A stretch of 64,000 nucleotides of DNA, from positions 198,469,741 to 198,533,740 of the forward strand of contig CM041465.1 in NCBI GenBank assembly GCA_023213395.1, in the 5' to 3' direction. Position numbers and translations under genes: made by a program. The notes under the pieces are model-generated. The model saw only the letters and a list, made by a program, of their open reading frames with translations, was not told the DNA's origin and searched no databases. This DNA comes from Cycas panzhihuaensis (lineage: Eukaryota; Cycadophyta). Position 1 is the first letter of the stretch; each line of letters starts with the position of its first letter. This document shows, piece after piece, positions 48,484 to 60,019 of this stretch.

Positions 48484-50560
48484 TCTATCCTTTACCTTAG
48501 GAAATTCATTATTATTTTCTTTGATAATATTCTCATCTATAGCATAGGCATGGACATTCATACTTAGTATTTAGAGATAGTACTAGAAATTTTGGTCAAA
48601 CACTAATTATACACCAAGCTCTATAAGTGTAAGTTTAGTAAGTTTAAACTATAATACCTTAACAAAAGGTGTTTAGGTTGAACCTAATAAGATAGTGACT
48701 ATTACAAACTGGCCAACTCAGAAAGATCTTACCTACTTACGTACATTCTTAGGATTCACAAGATTCTATAGGTGTTTCATTTAGAATTATACAACCTTAA
48801 TGACACCATTAACCAATTTACTCTAAAAAGATTATTTCTAATGGTGACCTACTAATAATGATGTCTTTATTTATCTTAAAGAAGTCATATCCTCTACTTT
48901 GATCTTGGCCATATTAGATTTCTCTCAACCTTTCTAACTAGAATTCAATACATTAGATTTTAGCTTAGGTGTGATTTCACATAGAACTTATATCACATTG
49001 TTTTCAAAAGTAAAAGACTTAAAGACCATAAGTTTAGGTTATGAACTTACCAAAAAGAAATGAAGGCCATTCTCTATGCCATTGAGAAATACTAGAAATG
49101 TCTTATTAAATTAAAGTTTTCCATCCTAAGTGATTACCATAGTCTATGTCACCTATTAGACCAACCAGTTCTATTTAAGGAACAATCTAAATAAGTGGAG
49201 TGCCCTTAAGGTTTTGACTTCACAATCATTTATAAGAAAAACCAAGATAGTGTAGTGGTAAATACTCTTTCCTATCTTCCAACTAATGCATCTCTCATTT
49301 CTTCATATAAATCCTCCATCCATGCCATCTCTATTCCACATCCTCTATAAGCATAAGGCCTACCTTAAAAAAAAAGAGTCTCAACTAGACTATGACAAAT
49401 GGGAAAACAATGTTCACACTAAAAAATATTAGTCCATATAAAAAAATATCCTTCTATATATAAATCATATATTCATCCACCTAGTTTCCAAGTTTATTCC
49501 TCAAATCTTAGTAGAATACTACTCTACTCTATTCAAAGGCTATTTTGGATTTGACAAAACTTACTAATAAATTTATTCTAACTTCTTCTAGATATGCATA
49601 AAATCATTCATCCTAACACTTATTTCAAATTGTAATACACATTAATATAATAAAGTTGACATTAAAACCCAACCGTGTCTATTACAACCATTCCATATTC
49701 TACAAGAGAAATTGGAAGATATTACCATGGGCTTTAGTATGGGTGTCCTTTTACCTATTAGGTATAACTCCATATTGGTGGTCATTGATCATTTGACAAA
49801 ATACATGTACTTTTTTCTAGTCCACACTTCATATAAAGCATCATGCAATATAAATATATATCTTCAAATGATATTTTATTTATATGGCTTTCCATCAACC
49901 ATAGTGGACGACTAAGATCCAAAGTTAACTAACTTATTTTGCTAAGAGTTCTTTTGATCCTTAGGTATATCATTCAATATAAGTTCTACATATCACCCCA
50001 AAATAGATGATCAATCAAAAGTTCTTAATAAAACAGTAAAAGCTTACTTATGTTGTTGTACTTTTAAACACTAGATAAGATGGTCATTGTGGCTAGCCCT
50101 AGTAGAATATTAGTGAAAATTCTCTAACTATTTAGCTATAGGGATGTCTCTATTTTTGGCCTTTTATGGGTACTTGCCACTCTCTAACCATATGTTAGCA
50201 ACCAAGCTTTGTACTATAGAAGTAATAAAAATTACAATATATGGACAAAATTTTAAATGCCCTTAAGCAAAACCTAGTTATGGCCTGGAATTAAATAAAG
50301 CATTTAGTAAACTACCATCATTTAGATCACTCCTTTGACATTGGTGATCTTGTATTCCTACACCTTCAACCATATTAATAATAATCACTCAAATATCATA
50401 GGAACCAAAAGCTCAGTCCTTACTACTATGGCCTATATAAAGTCTTTTAGTGTGTTGGTTAAGTAGCCTATACTTTGGAACTCTTGCTTGATACTAAGAT
50501 TTATAATATCTTCTATGTTTTATATCTTAAGTAATATCATGGAAAGGGTATGACTCCACA
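48484..50560 (+). pseudogene. Gypsy-D RT end, RNase H and integrase
   Basis: RT resumes at 48484 with YLRKFIIIFFDNILIYS (48493-48545), where the catalytic F-x-D-D reads F-F-D-N. RNase H spans about 48880-49260 (TYQKEMKAILYAIEKY, FTIIYKKNQDSVVVNTLSYL). Integrase spans about 49480-50300: an open 67-codon frame 49712-49915 carries the core (ILVVIDHLTKYMYF, GFPSTIVDD). The first catalytic Asp position reads MGF instead of M-D-F, and the helix usually read as G-Q-T-E reads DDQSKVLNKTV, with Lys for the Glu. No chromodomain is visible after it. Confidence 0.85.
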
Positions 50561-50710
50561 AATAGTCCTTCCTATCCTGGATGAAGAGAAAATTCTCATT
50601 GCTCCCTTTGAATATATCTTCATCAGTAAATAGTGTGACTTGAAAATCAATAGATCTTATCAAGTAAAATCCACATCTACTTTGCTTTGGGGACTCAACA
50701 TCTTAGGGGA
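50561..50710 (+). other. Gypsy-D tail and polypurine tract
   Basis: The untranslated end of the element; TCTTAGGGGA (50701-50710) is the polypurine tract directly before the 3' LTR. Confidence 0.75.
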
Positions 50711-51113
50711 TGTGATATATTACATGACCATATATGGCTAGTAGAACTAAGATACTAGCACTCAAAATTAAGGTACTAAGAAGTTAATTTCTAGTCATTA
50801 ACTTTGGTGCATAGGCTATTAAATCCATCAATAAAACATAAGTCCAATTAGCGTGTTAATAGGATTATAGGGAAAAGGCTTTATCTTACCTTTTTAAGGG
50901 CCATAAATTGAAAATGAAGGTTGTTGTATAATCATTTTCTCTTAAGAGATTGGTACTTCGATACTCTTTAGTTTCCTTTGGTGTCCATTTATGCTCTTTG
51001 GTGACCTTCAATTTTGTAATTGATTTCTCTTGATAATATAAATATTATATTTCTTTACTTATTTCTCTATTATCCATTATATATATAAATAAAATTAGGA
51101 TAGTTATATCTCA
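50711..51113 (+). repeat. 3' LTR of Gypsy-D
   Basis: 403 bp from TGTGATATATTACATG to TTATATCTCA, collinear with 6858-7260 at roughly 80% identity by eye. Gypsy-E resumes at 51114. Confidence 0.9.
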
Positions 51114-51920
51114 TTATCCTTGTGCAAAATTTCCATTTGACCATATTTAAAAGTCATAAGATCAAAGAGCATGAGTATAGGCTATTAACTTATCAAAAAT
51201 AAATGAGGGTCATTTTACACACAAGTGGCACTAGTATCTTCTTGGATCTAAATTTACCATTTTGACCGATCACTATAGTCTCTATTACCCATTAGGCCAA
51301 CCACTTCTATCTAAAAAATAAGCTAAGTAGGTTAATAGATTATAAGTCTTCGACTTCATAATCTTATATAATAAAGGTAAGGACAACATTATTATAGATG
51401 TTATTTTCTATCTTTGAACTAATCCCACCATCTAGGCCATTTTTATACACCAATCTCCCTAACTACAAGACTTAGCTAAAGCTAATAAAGGTAAACCTAA
51501 ATTTACTATATAGGTTAATAAAGTTTAGATTAATAAAGATTAGATTTTACATAATAATTATATTCTCTACCAAAACTATATTTTTTTCACCTAGTATCAC
51601 CATTTATTCCCCGTATCTTATTTGAATATCATAACACCTCCCTTGGTAGACACTTAAGATTGAACAAAATATATCATTAGATTTAGTTAGTTTTCTACTA
51701 ACCCCATATGAAATCTACTATCCTCATATGTGCATCTAAGTATGATATATGTTAATGCAATAAGGTGGATATTAAGGCCTAACTAATCCTACTTGAACTC
51801 CTAAAAATCCATCAAGGTAAATGGTAAGTTGTTACATATAATACTATCATTAAGGTATACTGCAATAAGGGAAATATGGAATAGGCTTTCAAGTTGTTAC
51901 ATTAAATGGAAGAGAGAAAA
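51114..51920 (+). mobile_element. Gypsy-E, continuation: RNase H and integrase N-terminal part
   Basis: The sequence continues the RNase H of Gypsy-E from 6857: EHEYRLLTYQK near 51170, KFTILTDHYSLYY near 51250-51290. The integrase zinc region and approach to the core follow at 51590-51850 (YHNTSLGRHL relic, KVDIKA). The latter aligns with Gypsy-D 49500-49700. It is cut at 51921 by the LTR of chromovirus H. I find no later return of Gypsy-E within the window. Confidence 0.8.
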
Positions 51921-52300
51921 TGTTAGGATACCACTCCTTAATAATAATTATGCATCAATATAATAAGCAAATAACTCTAAAGAGCACTTGTATTGCAATA
52001 TCCTTCGAGGGGGAAACTTCCCAATTATATATAATAATAATGATATTTAAGATACCATATTCTAAGGATTACATAAATATATATATGGCTCTATGCTTAC
52101 TACACAATCTCCTCCTTATGCATGTGGGATATTATATGAATATATATAGTGCTCAATGGCTACTACACAACCTTCTACTTATGCATGTGGGATATTAAGA
52201 AAAGGGAAAAAGTAGAAGAAATAAAAGATATAAGAGAGAGAAGAAGTAGAAGATATAAGAGAATATAAGAGAAGGTAAGTTAGGGGTTGGATCCCTAACA
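51921..52300 (-). repeat. 3' LTR of chromovirus H with internal 63-bp tandem duplication
   Basis: 380 bp with inverted termini TGTTAGG/CCTAACA. At about 52073-52135 and 52136-52198 a 63-bp unit is repeated with a few differences (both contain 'tactacacaa' and 'tgcatgtgggatatta' blocks). It is followed on the inner side by ACATCCCCCCCTTAA, the polypurine tract on the minus strand. Confidence 0.9.
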
Positions 52301-52313
52301 ACATCCCCCCCTT

Positions 52314-53924
52314 AAAAAGCTTTACCCTCAAAGCTTGGTGATCTCAGGGTGCTCTAGGATAAATTGTTCATTCTCCCAGGTTACATCTTCTCGTGGAAGT
52401 TGTTTCCATTTGATGAGATGCTCAATGATTTGTCTAGATCGTAGATGTCAAATTCTTCGGTCAATGATACATTCTAGAATGAGTTGAAGTTTCCTAATTA
52501 CCTTCTTGAGACATGAAACATGAAAGATATTATGAATCCTTGATAATGGTGGTAAGTCCAAGGCATATGCAACTTCACCAATCTTCTTGAGAATTTTGTA
52601 AATCTCATAAAATGAAGGTTGTAATTTATGTTGCCCATTCCGTTTAAGAGATGCCTGCTTATACGATTGTAACCATAAGTATACCCAATCACCTAGCTAA
52701 AACGCTCATTCTCTTCGCCCTTTATTTGCCTGTTGTTTCATCTGATTTTATGCAAGGTTTAAATTTTCCTTGAGTAGCTTAAGAATTTGTGTTGTTTGTT
52801 GGATGTGGTCTATGACTGTGTGAACCTTAGAACTAATTATGGCATAGTTTTTAAGTGTGGGTGGTTCATAGCCATATAATGCTTGGAATGGATTCATTCA
52901 TGTTGATGCATGATAGGTTGTATTATACCACCATTCTGCTAAAGGAAGCCAATGATGCCACTGCCCCTGCTTATCTGAAGCATAACATCAAAGGTATCCT
53001 TCAAGGCACTTATTAATGACCTCAGTTTATCCATATGTTTGTGGATGGTAGGATGAGCTCATTGTCAGTTTAGTACCAAGTAGATGTAAGAGTTCTATCC
53101 AGAAGTTACTGGTAAACTTGGGGTCTCGATCACTGACAATGCATTTGGGCATGCCATGCAATCTATGTACATCCTTTAAAAAGATCTCAATAATTTTCTT
53201 TGCCTTATATGTGGCTTAAATTCCACAAAAATAAGCATATTTAGTTAGCCTATCAACAACTACCAGTATAGTATCTTTTCCTTCTGACTTGGGCAGACCC
53301 ACGATGAAGTCCATAGAAATTTCTTCCCATCATTGATTTGGTATGGGAAGGGCTTACAGTAATCTTAGAGACTTGACTATTTCTGTCTTATGTCGTTGAC
53401 AAGTTTCACATGAGGAAATATATATTTTTACAAATCCTTTTTGTCCCTTCTAAAAGAAAGACTGTTTTAAGTGGTGGTATGTTCGTAGGAACCCCAAGTG
53501 ACCTACTATTGGAGAGGCATGTGCATCATGTAAAATTTTCTCCTTAAGGCTAGAGTGAGGGTATAGATATATTTGATTCTTATACCAGAGAATATTTGAA
53601 GACCATGTATAATGGGTTAAATGCCCTTCTCCAGAATAAAGGTCTTGAATGATCTTCTTTGTAAAGGAGTCACCATCCCATTCTTGCTTGGCAGCCGCTA
53701 TCCAAGAGGGATTGACTGTCATGATAGAATATGGTTCAGAGCCTTCTTCCTTACAAGATAAAGCATCAATAGCTATATTATCCTTGCCTTTTTTATATAT
53801 TATTTAAAAGTCAAAAGCTTACATTTTGGTGACCCATTTTTATTGTTCCTCAGATGATGTCCTTTGAGAGAGAAAATATTTTAAGTTATCATGGTCTGTT
53901 TTAATTTTGAAATATGTTCCTAAT
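52314..53924 (-). pseudogene. chromovirus H RNase H, integrase, chromodomain
   Basis: Right to left on the minus strand: an RNase H end (FKIKTDHDNLKYFLSQR near 53880, KGKDNIAIDALSC near 53770); an open 90-codon frame (53722-53450) with the integrase zinc-binding region (DAHASPIVGHLGF, YHHLKQSF); the core with [11 protein letters not shown] (about 53290-53325), PKCIVSDRDPKF (about 53110-53145) and TEVINK (about 53000), so D, D and E persist although a stop replaces the Gln before T-E. The C-terminal FHVS relic is near 52510. The chromodomain HLIKWKQLPREDVTWENEQ lies at about 52340-52420. Chromodomains guide integration by binding histone marks. Confidence 0.88.
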
Positions 53925-54070
53925 AAAAGAAAAGTTTCTCCTGATGATGTTACATATAACATATTTATCTATGGGCTTTACAAAGATGGAAAAATAGAGG
54001 AGGTAAGAGAGCTTATAGAAGAGATGTTGAGAAGGGGGAGAAAGAGTCATTGCTCAAAACCTCAACCCTA
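53925..54070 (+). pseudogene. PPR protein fragment, one motif
   Basis: The plus strand encodes one clear P-class pentatricopeptide motif, PDDVTYNIFIYGLYKDG then KIEEVRELIEEMLRRG (about 53937-54040), with the usual V-T-Y-N start and G-x-x-x-E-A-like second helix. It starts exactly where the chromovirus H RNase H homology ends and fades after 54060. PPR proteins bind organellar RNA. It is outside Copia-F; whether it derives from the same gene as the PPR fragment at 60020-60806 cannot be decided by eye. Confidence 0.8.
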
Positions 54071-54597
54071 AGAATAAGCAAATTACATGTAGACCTAAAT
54101 AGACAGATAACATAATGAATATAATGTACATAAATATGTAATAAATATTTATAACTTATAGGACAGAAAATAGCCAAATATATTGGCTAAAAAACTTATA
54201 TATAATTGTAACTTTTAAACATAAAAATAACCCATATTTGAGTTATTAGGATGGCTAGTTGCATGGCTCATTATCATATTAGTGGATCTCTATTTTATAT
54301 GATCTCCTTAAAACTCTAAATCTGTAAGGTTTTATTACTATTCTCCAATATTAAAATTTTTTATTGTAGCATGCATCCTCCAATCTATAATCCTCATATA
54401 CTATTTTCAATATTTAATAGGGAAAAAAAAGAAATTATTGCCATATGTAAATCTTCCATACTACAATAAAAAAATTGCTAAGAAAATATGAACTAAGATA
54501 TGATTTTTTGATAAAGAACCTAACTATGAAACTTTTTACTTAAAAGATGAATCCCATAATTGAATGGCTAATCCCTTAAGGGATCAAAGCTTGTTCT
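54071..54597. other. AT-rich stretch, probable leader of element G
   Basis: I see no gene or repeat. By position next to a minus-strand primer site it could be the leader of element G, truncated at the PPR fragment. Confidence 0.35.
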
Positions 54598-54953
54598 AGC
54601 TCTGATACCAAATGTTAGATGTGGTATTAGAGTGATATTGCATCTTGAGAGAATAAATGTGAGACACAAAGATGACTATGAAAATGAACTTAACTTGTTG
54701 TATTATAATACAAAATATGCATACATATATAGGATACTCACATATATGAGAGATCTCTTAAGATCAACAATAGTGTACTCTTAATAGCTTGGCACACAAA
54801 CCAAGATGCCACTTGCACACATATTAAGATGAGTATAATATAATAATAAGAATAATCTTGAGGTCTATAAGAGTATGATGGGAGGATCTACATAATGACT
54901 AATGAATTAAACATTAATCTAAACATGATACTCAACACATTAAGTATTCAACA
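54598..54953 (-). mobile_element. element G: primer-binding site and right LTR
   Basis: AGCTCTGATACCA (54598-54610) is on the minus strand the methionine-tRNA primer site, followed two bases later by an LTR start TGTTAGATGTGG at 54613. The LTR end is put at 54953 (...TATTCAACA) only because of the CA terminus; no second LTR was found to confirm it. No coding part of G is recognised. Confidence 0.5.
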
Positions 54954-55217
54954 ATGCATACTATATATATTAAGAAATTAGGGGATCATGACCTCATTAT
55001 TAGAAGGCTACCCAAGCATGACTGAGATCTGTTATCAAGTACTAAATCATCTTAGGATAGGAATTTAAATTGAAATACCATTTATCCCTAATATAGAAAT
55101 CATGTTGACTTGATCTTGACATTTAATTTACCTTAATCTGCTTACATCTATAATTTGAGGAAAGTCTTAGGGGGATTTCACTTAAGAAATAACCTCCTAA
55201 AATGCATTAATTAATCA
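54954..55217. other. unassigned spacer between element G and Copia-F
   Basis: AT-rich, no frame, no repeat recognised. It ends at CTAAC (55218-55222), the left copy of the Copia-F target duplication. Confidence 0.4.
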
Positions 55218-55222
55218 CTAAC

Positions 55223-55711
55223 TGAAGGAAGAATCATTCATGCCACCTTCCACCTAAGATCAAAACACAAGAAGAACACACAAAACGAAACTAATAAAGA
55301 TGAGGAGGTCAAGTTACTTAGGCCTCTAAAATAATATCTTGATATTCACTCATGTATAATATTATTACAAAAGTTATTACCTCATACATATACAGAAAAT
55401 AAATAATTATAAGTGAGACAAGAGGGTATGTAAAGGGTTGATCATGTTAGGTGACATTTAACATCGTATATGATCAATATACATGTGTGTTACAATGAGA
55501 TGTGGACATATATAACCCCACAAGAATTAGGCTCATAACTTAAAGTGATGACTAACCACTAACATAACTAAAATATATTTATAGTATACTTTATTATATT
55601 AGGTTAATAAAGTAATTAACATGACTTTACTAACTTAATATTTATAAATATATAATACATTTATACATAACTAAAGCTAAATTAATAAATTCAATATTAA
55701 TTCTTTCATCA
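55223..55711 (-). repeat. left (3') LTR of Copia-F
   Basis: 489 bp from TGAAGGAAGAATC to TTCTTTCATCA. On the inner side 55712-55725 the minus strand reads a modest purine tract (CATTAAACGAGAG). Confidence 0.92.
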
Positions 55712-55749
55712 CTCTCGTTTAATGATGAGTTCATTAATTCTAATACTGA

Positions 55750-57890
55750 GGCCATATTGAAACCATTTAAATTTTCATAATTAAATTTTTTGGTAAAAGA
55801 TATCATCAATTTGTTTATTAATCATATTATAAATCAAATCAATCTCTTTATCTTTAGCATGCTTCTTGATCAAGTGATGGTAAACCTCAATATACTTTAT
55901 TCTCATATGGAATATAGGATTCATGGTTAATTTGAAGATACTAATTATCACAAAAGAGGGTGGTATCTTATGTTCAATTAATATTAAACTCTTCAAGATT
56001 CCTTCTTAGTTAGATAGCCTTTATAGTTATGCTAACTATAGTTTTGTACTATGCTTTAGTAGAGGGCAAAATGACATTTGGCTATATTTTAAAGTTGTAG
56101 CCTAAGGTTGATTTATGATTATCCTTGCAACTAGCCCAATTAGCATCTATGTAACCTACTAAAGAAGAATTATCCACCTAATAGTAACCAAGTCCAAACT
56201 AAAGTGAACCTCAAAGATATCTCAAGATCTGTATAGTTGCTTTTCAATGTTAAATATTAGGCTAAGTCATAAACCTAGAGTAGATCCCAATAACATTTAA
56301 AATATATGATCAAGTATGTATGAGGTAAATTAATTTCCCCACAAGTTGCCCATACAAAGTGGGATTAACAAGTGTAGTATACTCATCAACATCTAACTTC
56401 AGTCTAGTCTCTATAGGGGTTGGTGATGGATTACATTCCTTGATTCTAAAATTCGAAGGATCACCCTTATATATTTAGATTATGAAAGGAAGATATGTCC
56501 TGGATGCTACTAAACTTCCATGCCAAAAAATTAATGGAGCAACCTAAGGTTAGTCATCTCAAAGCTACTATTTAATTCCCCTTAGATGTATGAAATCCAC
56601 TATGAGTTATTGCTTATTATTAATAAATCATTAACATATAACACAATTAAAGTGATTAAGTTATCTCAGATTCTGATATATAAATTAGGATTTGAGGATG
56701 ATCATATAAGTCCATGATTCTAAAAATACTCATTTATCTTCGCATACTAAGCATAAAGTAATTACTTAAGGCGACAAGGATCCTTCTTCAACTTATAAAC
56801 TAGATGCTATTTTCCATGAATAACATAACTAGGATGTTGATTTAGGTATACTTCCTCTTATAAGTTGTCATTCAAAAATGCATTTTTCATATCCATTTGG
56901 AACATAGGCCAATTAAACTGAGTTGTTAATACTAAGACAACCCTTACTAAGGTCATGTTAGTAATAAGAGTAAATGTATCATCATAATTTATGCCCTTGA
57001 TCTATTTAAAACCTTTGGTAATCAATCATGCTTTGTAGCATTAAATAGAGCCATCTATATAAAACTTTATTTTATAAATCCATTAACAATCAATCAAGTT
57101 TTTTTCATATGAAACCTCAACTAGCTTCTAAGCATTATTTTATTAAAGAGAATCCATTTCTTATTTATAGTTACTTGCCACTTTTAGTTTATAATGGATT
57201 CTTTAAAAGTGGTAAGTTTAGGTGTGGACAATACTTCTTCTATTAAGGCAAAGTTGGTGGATAACTTATACTTGGATTGCCTCTTAGATTATTATGGAGG
57301 TGATCGATCAGAAGAGATTATCTACAAATAATATTTAAGAAGCTAGTTTAAAGTGTCCTCTTCTTAAAAATCTTTTCAAGTAATTATTGAAGTAGATGTT
57401 GAAGTAGAGATAGGAGGTGTAGATAAAGTACTAAGTGGATATGATGATAATGGAGGAAATTGAACTAGAGGAACATTCTATACAGTAAGAGATGGAATAG
57501 GAGTTGTTGAAAGTTGTTCATTAAAAAGTGAGAGCTAAGTCATATCTAGATCTTATTTCTGATCTAAAAAAGTAACATCCTAAGATGTATACATTTGCTT
57601 TATAATAGGATTATAAAGTTTGTAAACTTTATAATTAGATTGGTATCCAACAAAAATACATTTCCTACTTTTGTCATCTAATTTCTTTCTTTATTCTTTT
57701 GATATAAGTATATATATTATACAACTGAAGGTGCATAAATATGAGACCATAGGTTTTTGACCTAACTAGGCCTCCTCAAATGTAATAATTAAAACTATAT
57801 CCTTATATCTATAAGTAAATCTTTAGAACCTATCATATGATAAGAAGCTCCAGAATCTATCAACTAGGATTTATCAAAATAATGTGTTAT
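55750..57890 (-). pseudogene. Copia-F protease, residual integrase, RT, RNase H
   Basis: Protease LVDSGASYHM lies at about 57836-57875. Only about 170 bp later comes an integrase C-terminal segment KLDDKSRKCIFVGYQSN (57610-57680), so the gag-pre-integrase and D-D-E core are deleted. RT spans about 56230-57100, catalytic box YVND at about 56620-56650 (Asp to Asn). RNase H spans 55781-56200, ending in an open frame with HMRIKYIEVYHHLIK, which matches the usual R-T-K-H-I-E-V-x-H-H-F-I segment. Stops throughout. Confidence 0.85.
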
Positions 57891-58800
57891 GGATTCAACA
57901 AATAATGGGTTTTTTGAATTGACCATATGCCCCCCTTATTTTTTAGTCTGTTTCTGGTTGTAATTTCTATTATGTTGATTGCCTTGAGGAGCATTCTAGT
58001 TTTTCCTCCTTAGTCCCTGATAATTTCCATGTTCATGATTCTAATTACCCCAACTTATAGGATTGTTTTAATGTTGTTACTATTGCAAATTAATGTTCTT
58101 CTTCCTATAATCATATATAATGTGACCTAGTTTTCTATAGAAGTGATAAATAATCTAATTAGGATATTAAGGATATTACTAACAGAGTTGATATGGATGT
58201 TTTTTAAATTCATTGAACCAAATTACTGATTAAGGTATGGATATTATTGTCTCTGCTTGTATCATGATACAAAAGTATGAGTTGAAGAGGAGGCACCCAA
58301 ATCTCTAAGTTTGTTTAGAATACATTCCTCCTAAAGTAATAGGTCTTCAGAAGGGTTGAAATCAAATATGGTAGGATGACCAATATGAGAGAAATTAGAT
58401 ATAAGAGAATTATCACTTGATGATAATACATTGATAATACAAGATATTAGATCATTGTCATTAGGTGGTCGTCCCATAATACTTAACTAGTTCCTAATTG
58501 ACTTGATCTAAGTTAGGTGAGCTATAATTGATCCTATATAAGGTATGGAGTAGAGTTATGATTCGAGCATGACAACTCTAGCATTGTCCTTCCTTTCATA
58601 TAGTGCACAAATTATGTCCCAATCTTCAATAGAAGTGGTAGCAAGCTCAATATTTTGGTCATCATTTTCCACACAAGAAAGGTATCAAAAATAAAGGGAA
58701 ACTTCATCAGAATCTTTAAAGGAGGATAAAGTAATAGGATTAGTAGGAATGATAACATCAAGATCATTAGGATCTTAAGTTTCTTTAGGCATGGAAATTT
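57891..58800 (-). pseudogene. Copia-F gag
   Basis: The minus strand reads a gag C-terminal part; the zinc knuckle at about 58095-58150 reads YHFYRKLGHIIYDY, a CCHC motif in which all three cysteines are Tyr (TGT to TAT). The block 57890-58370 is collinear with Copia-I 840-1330. The N-terminal half is too decayed to read. Confidence 0.7.
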
Positions 58801-60000
58801 TACTAGGAACCTAAACCCATAGTTTATTTATTATTAGAATATTCTTAACTTATTTTTTCTAAGCTAAGAAATTATCACTACCTAATAATTTAATAGTATT
58901 GCTTATGACGACCCTATATATTTAAAGATATGCAGATACTATTAAAGACTCTAATACCCCATAATACTATTGACCCATTTATGTTAAATTTACAATCTAA
59001 ATGATAGATCCTTATCTAAGAGCACACTTCTAACTAAGGTACTCACCCTTTTCAAGTCTAGCCTAGTTTCCAAACTCTGAGGTTTTTAGGTATACACATT
59101 AAGGTGCCACTCAATACACCTAATAGCTATTGTCTCCCCCTATAGTCTATAGAGTTTGAGGAGGCATAATAACATGTGTAAGAGTATTACCTTCAAGGGT
59201 CTCTCCCCCTATAGTCTATAGAGTTTGAGGAGGCATAATAACATGTGTAAGAGTATTACCTTCAAGGGTCCTAATTATTCCCCTTATAGTATTAGTTTCC
59301 CTTTAAAGATTTTGTGATTAAAATTTATAATTTTTTGTGTACATAGAAATAAATATATAAAAAACTAAAGAAAAGGGCCTTGAAAAACTGAGAAAACTAC
59401 CTAGAATAGATTTTGAAATAGGCTAAGAAATATCTTAAAATAGACTTCAAAATAATTAGAAGATTAAAAATGAAAATTTAAAAAGAAAATATACTATGAA
59501 TATTTTGAAAGATATAACCCATGGTTTTAGAAAAGTAATAGAAAAATTAAAAAAAATAAATAATGGTTGAAAAAAATAAGGGTGATGGAATGAGGATATA
59601 AACAAAAATTTCTCTTCAAGAAGATATCAAATCAAAATCTAGCATTGTATCTCAAGTTTAGATGCTGAGAGGATCACAATGAGTGGTCATACTATTATAT
59701 TCTATTGGGCCTACTGTGAATGGAAAGTAAAAATAAATTATGGTGGTCTCTCAAATACACCTCCATAACTCATTGATTAATATTGTTTATAGTCATCTCA
59801 TCCATACTTAAAGGAATTTACTTAGTGAATCATATGCTGGTGAAAACCCACAACGATCATGCATTTTTAATGAGGTATAGTAGCAGGATGACTTTAAGCA
59901 TAGCCTTGAATCATACTATATAATTCTTTATATACTCACTTAATCAAGAAGAAAGAAATTATGATCTATGAAGGCTTTACTAAAAAAACTCATTGCCACT
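58801..60000 (-). other. Copia-F leader with perfect 69-bp tandem duplication
   Basis: Non-coding leader. 59133-59201 and 59202-59270 are identical 69-bp copies beginning TCTCCCCCTATAG. The part 59390-59720 aligns with Copia-I 1400-1760. The last 250 bp before the PPR fragment are unassigned. Confidence 0.7.
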
Positions 60001-60019
60001 AATATGGGAAATATCATCA

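Larger units (their letters stand above)
51921..53924 (-). mobile_element. chromovirus H, 3' half of a chromodomain gypsy element
   Basis: Minus strand: 3' LTR (51921-52300), polypurine tract (52301-52313), chromodomain, integrase and RNase H up to about 53924, where it stops against a PPR fragment. Its 5' half and 5' LTR are absent. The chromodomain after the integrase places it in the chromovirus branch of Ty3/gypsy, unlike Gypsy-D and E. It inserted into the integrase region of Gypsy-E. Confidence 0.9.

Noticed and set aside
51921-52300. Solo LTR
   Set aside because: A polypurine tract and chromodomain/integrase coding follow immediately at 52301, so it is the 3' LTR of a truncated chromovirus.
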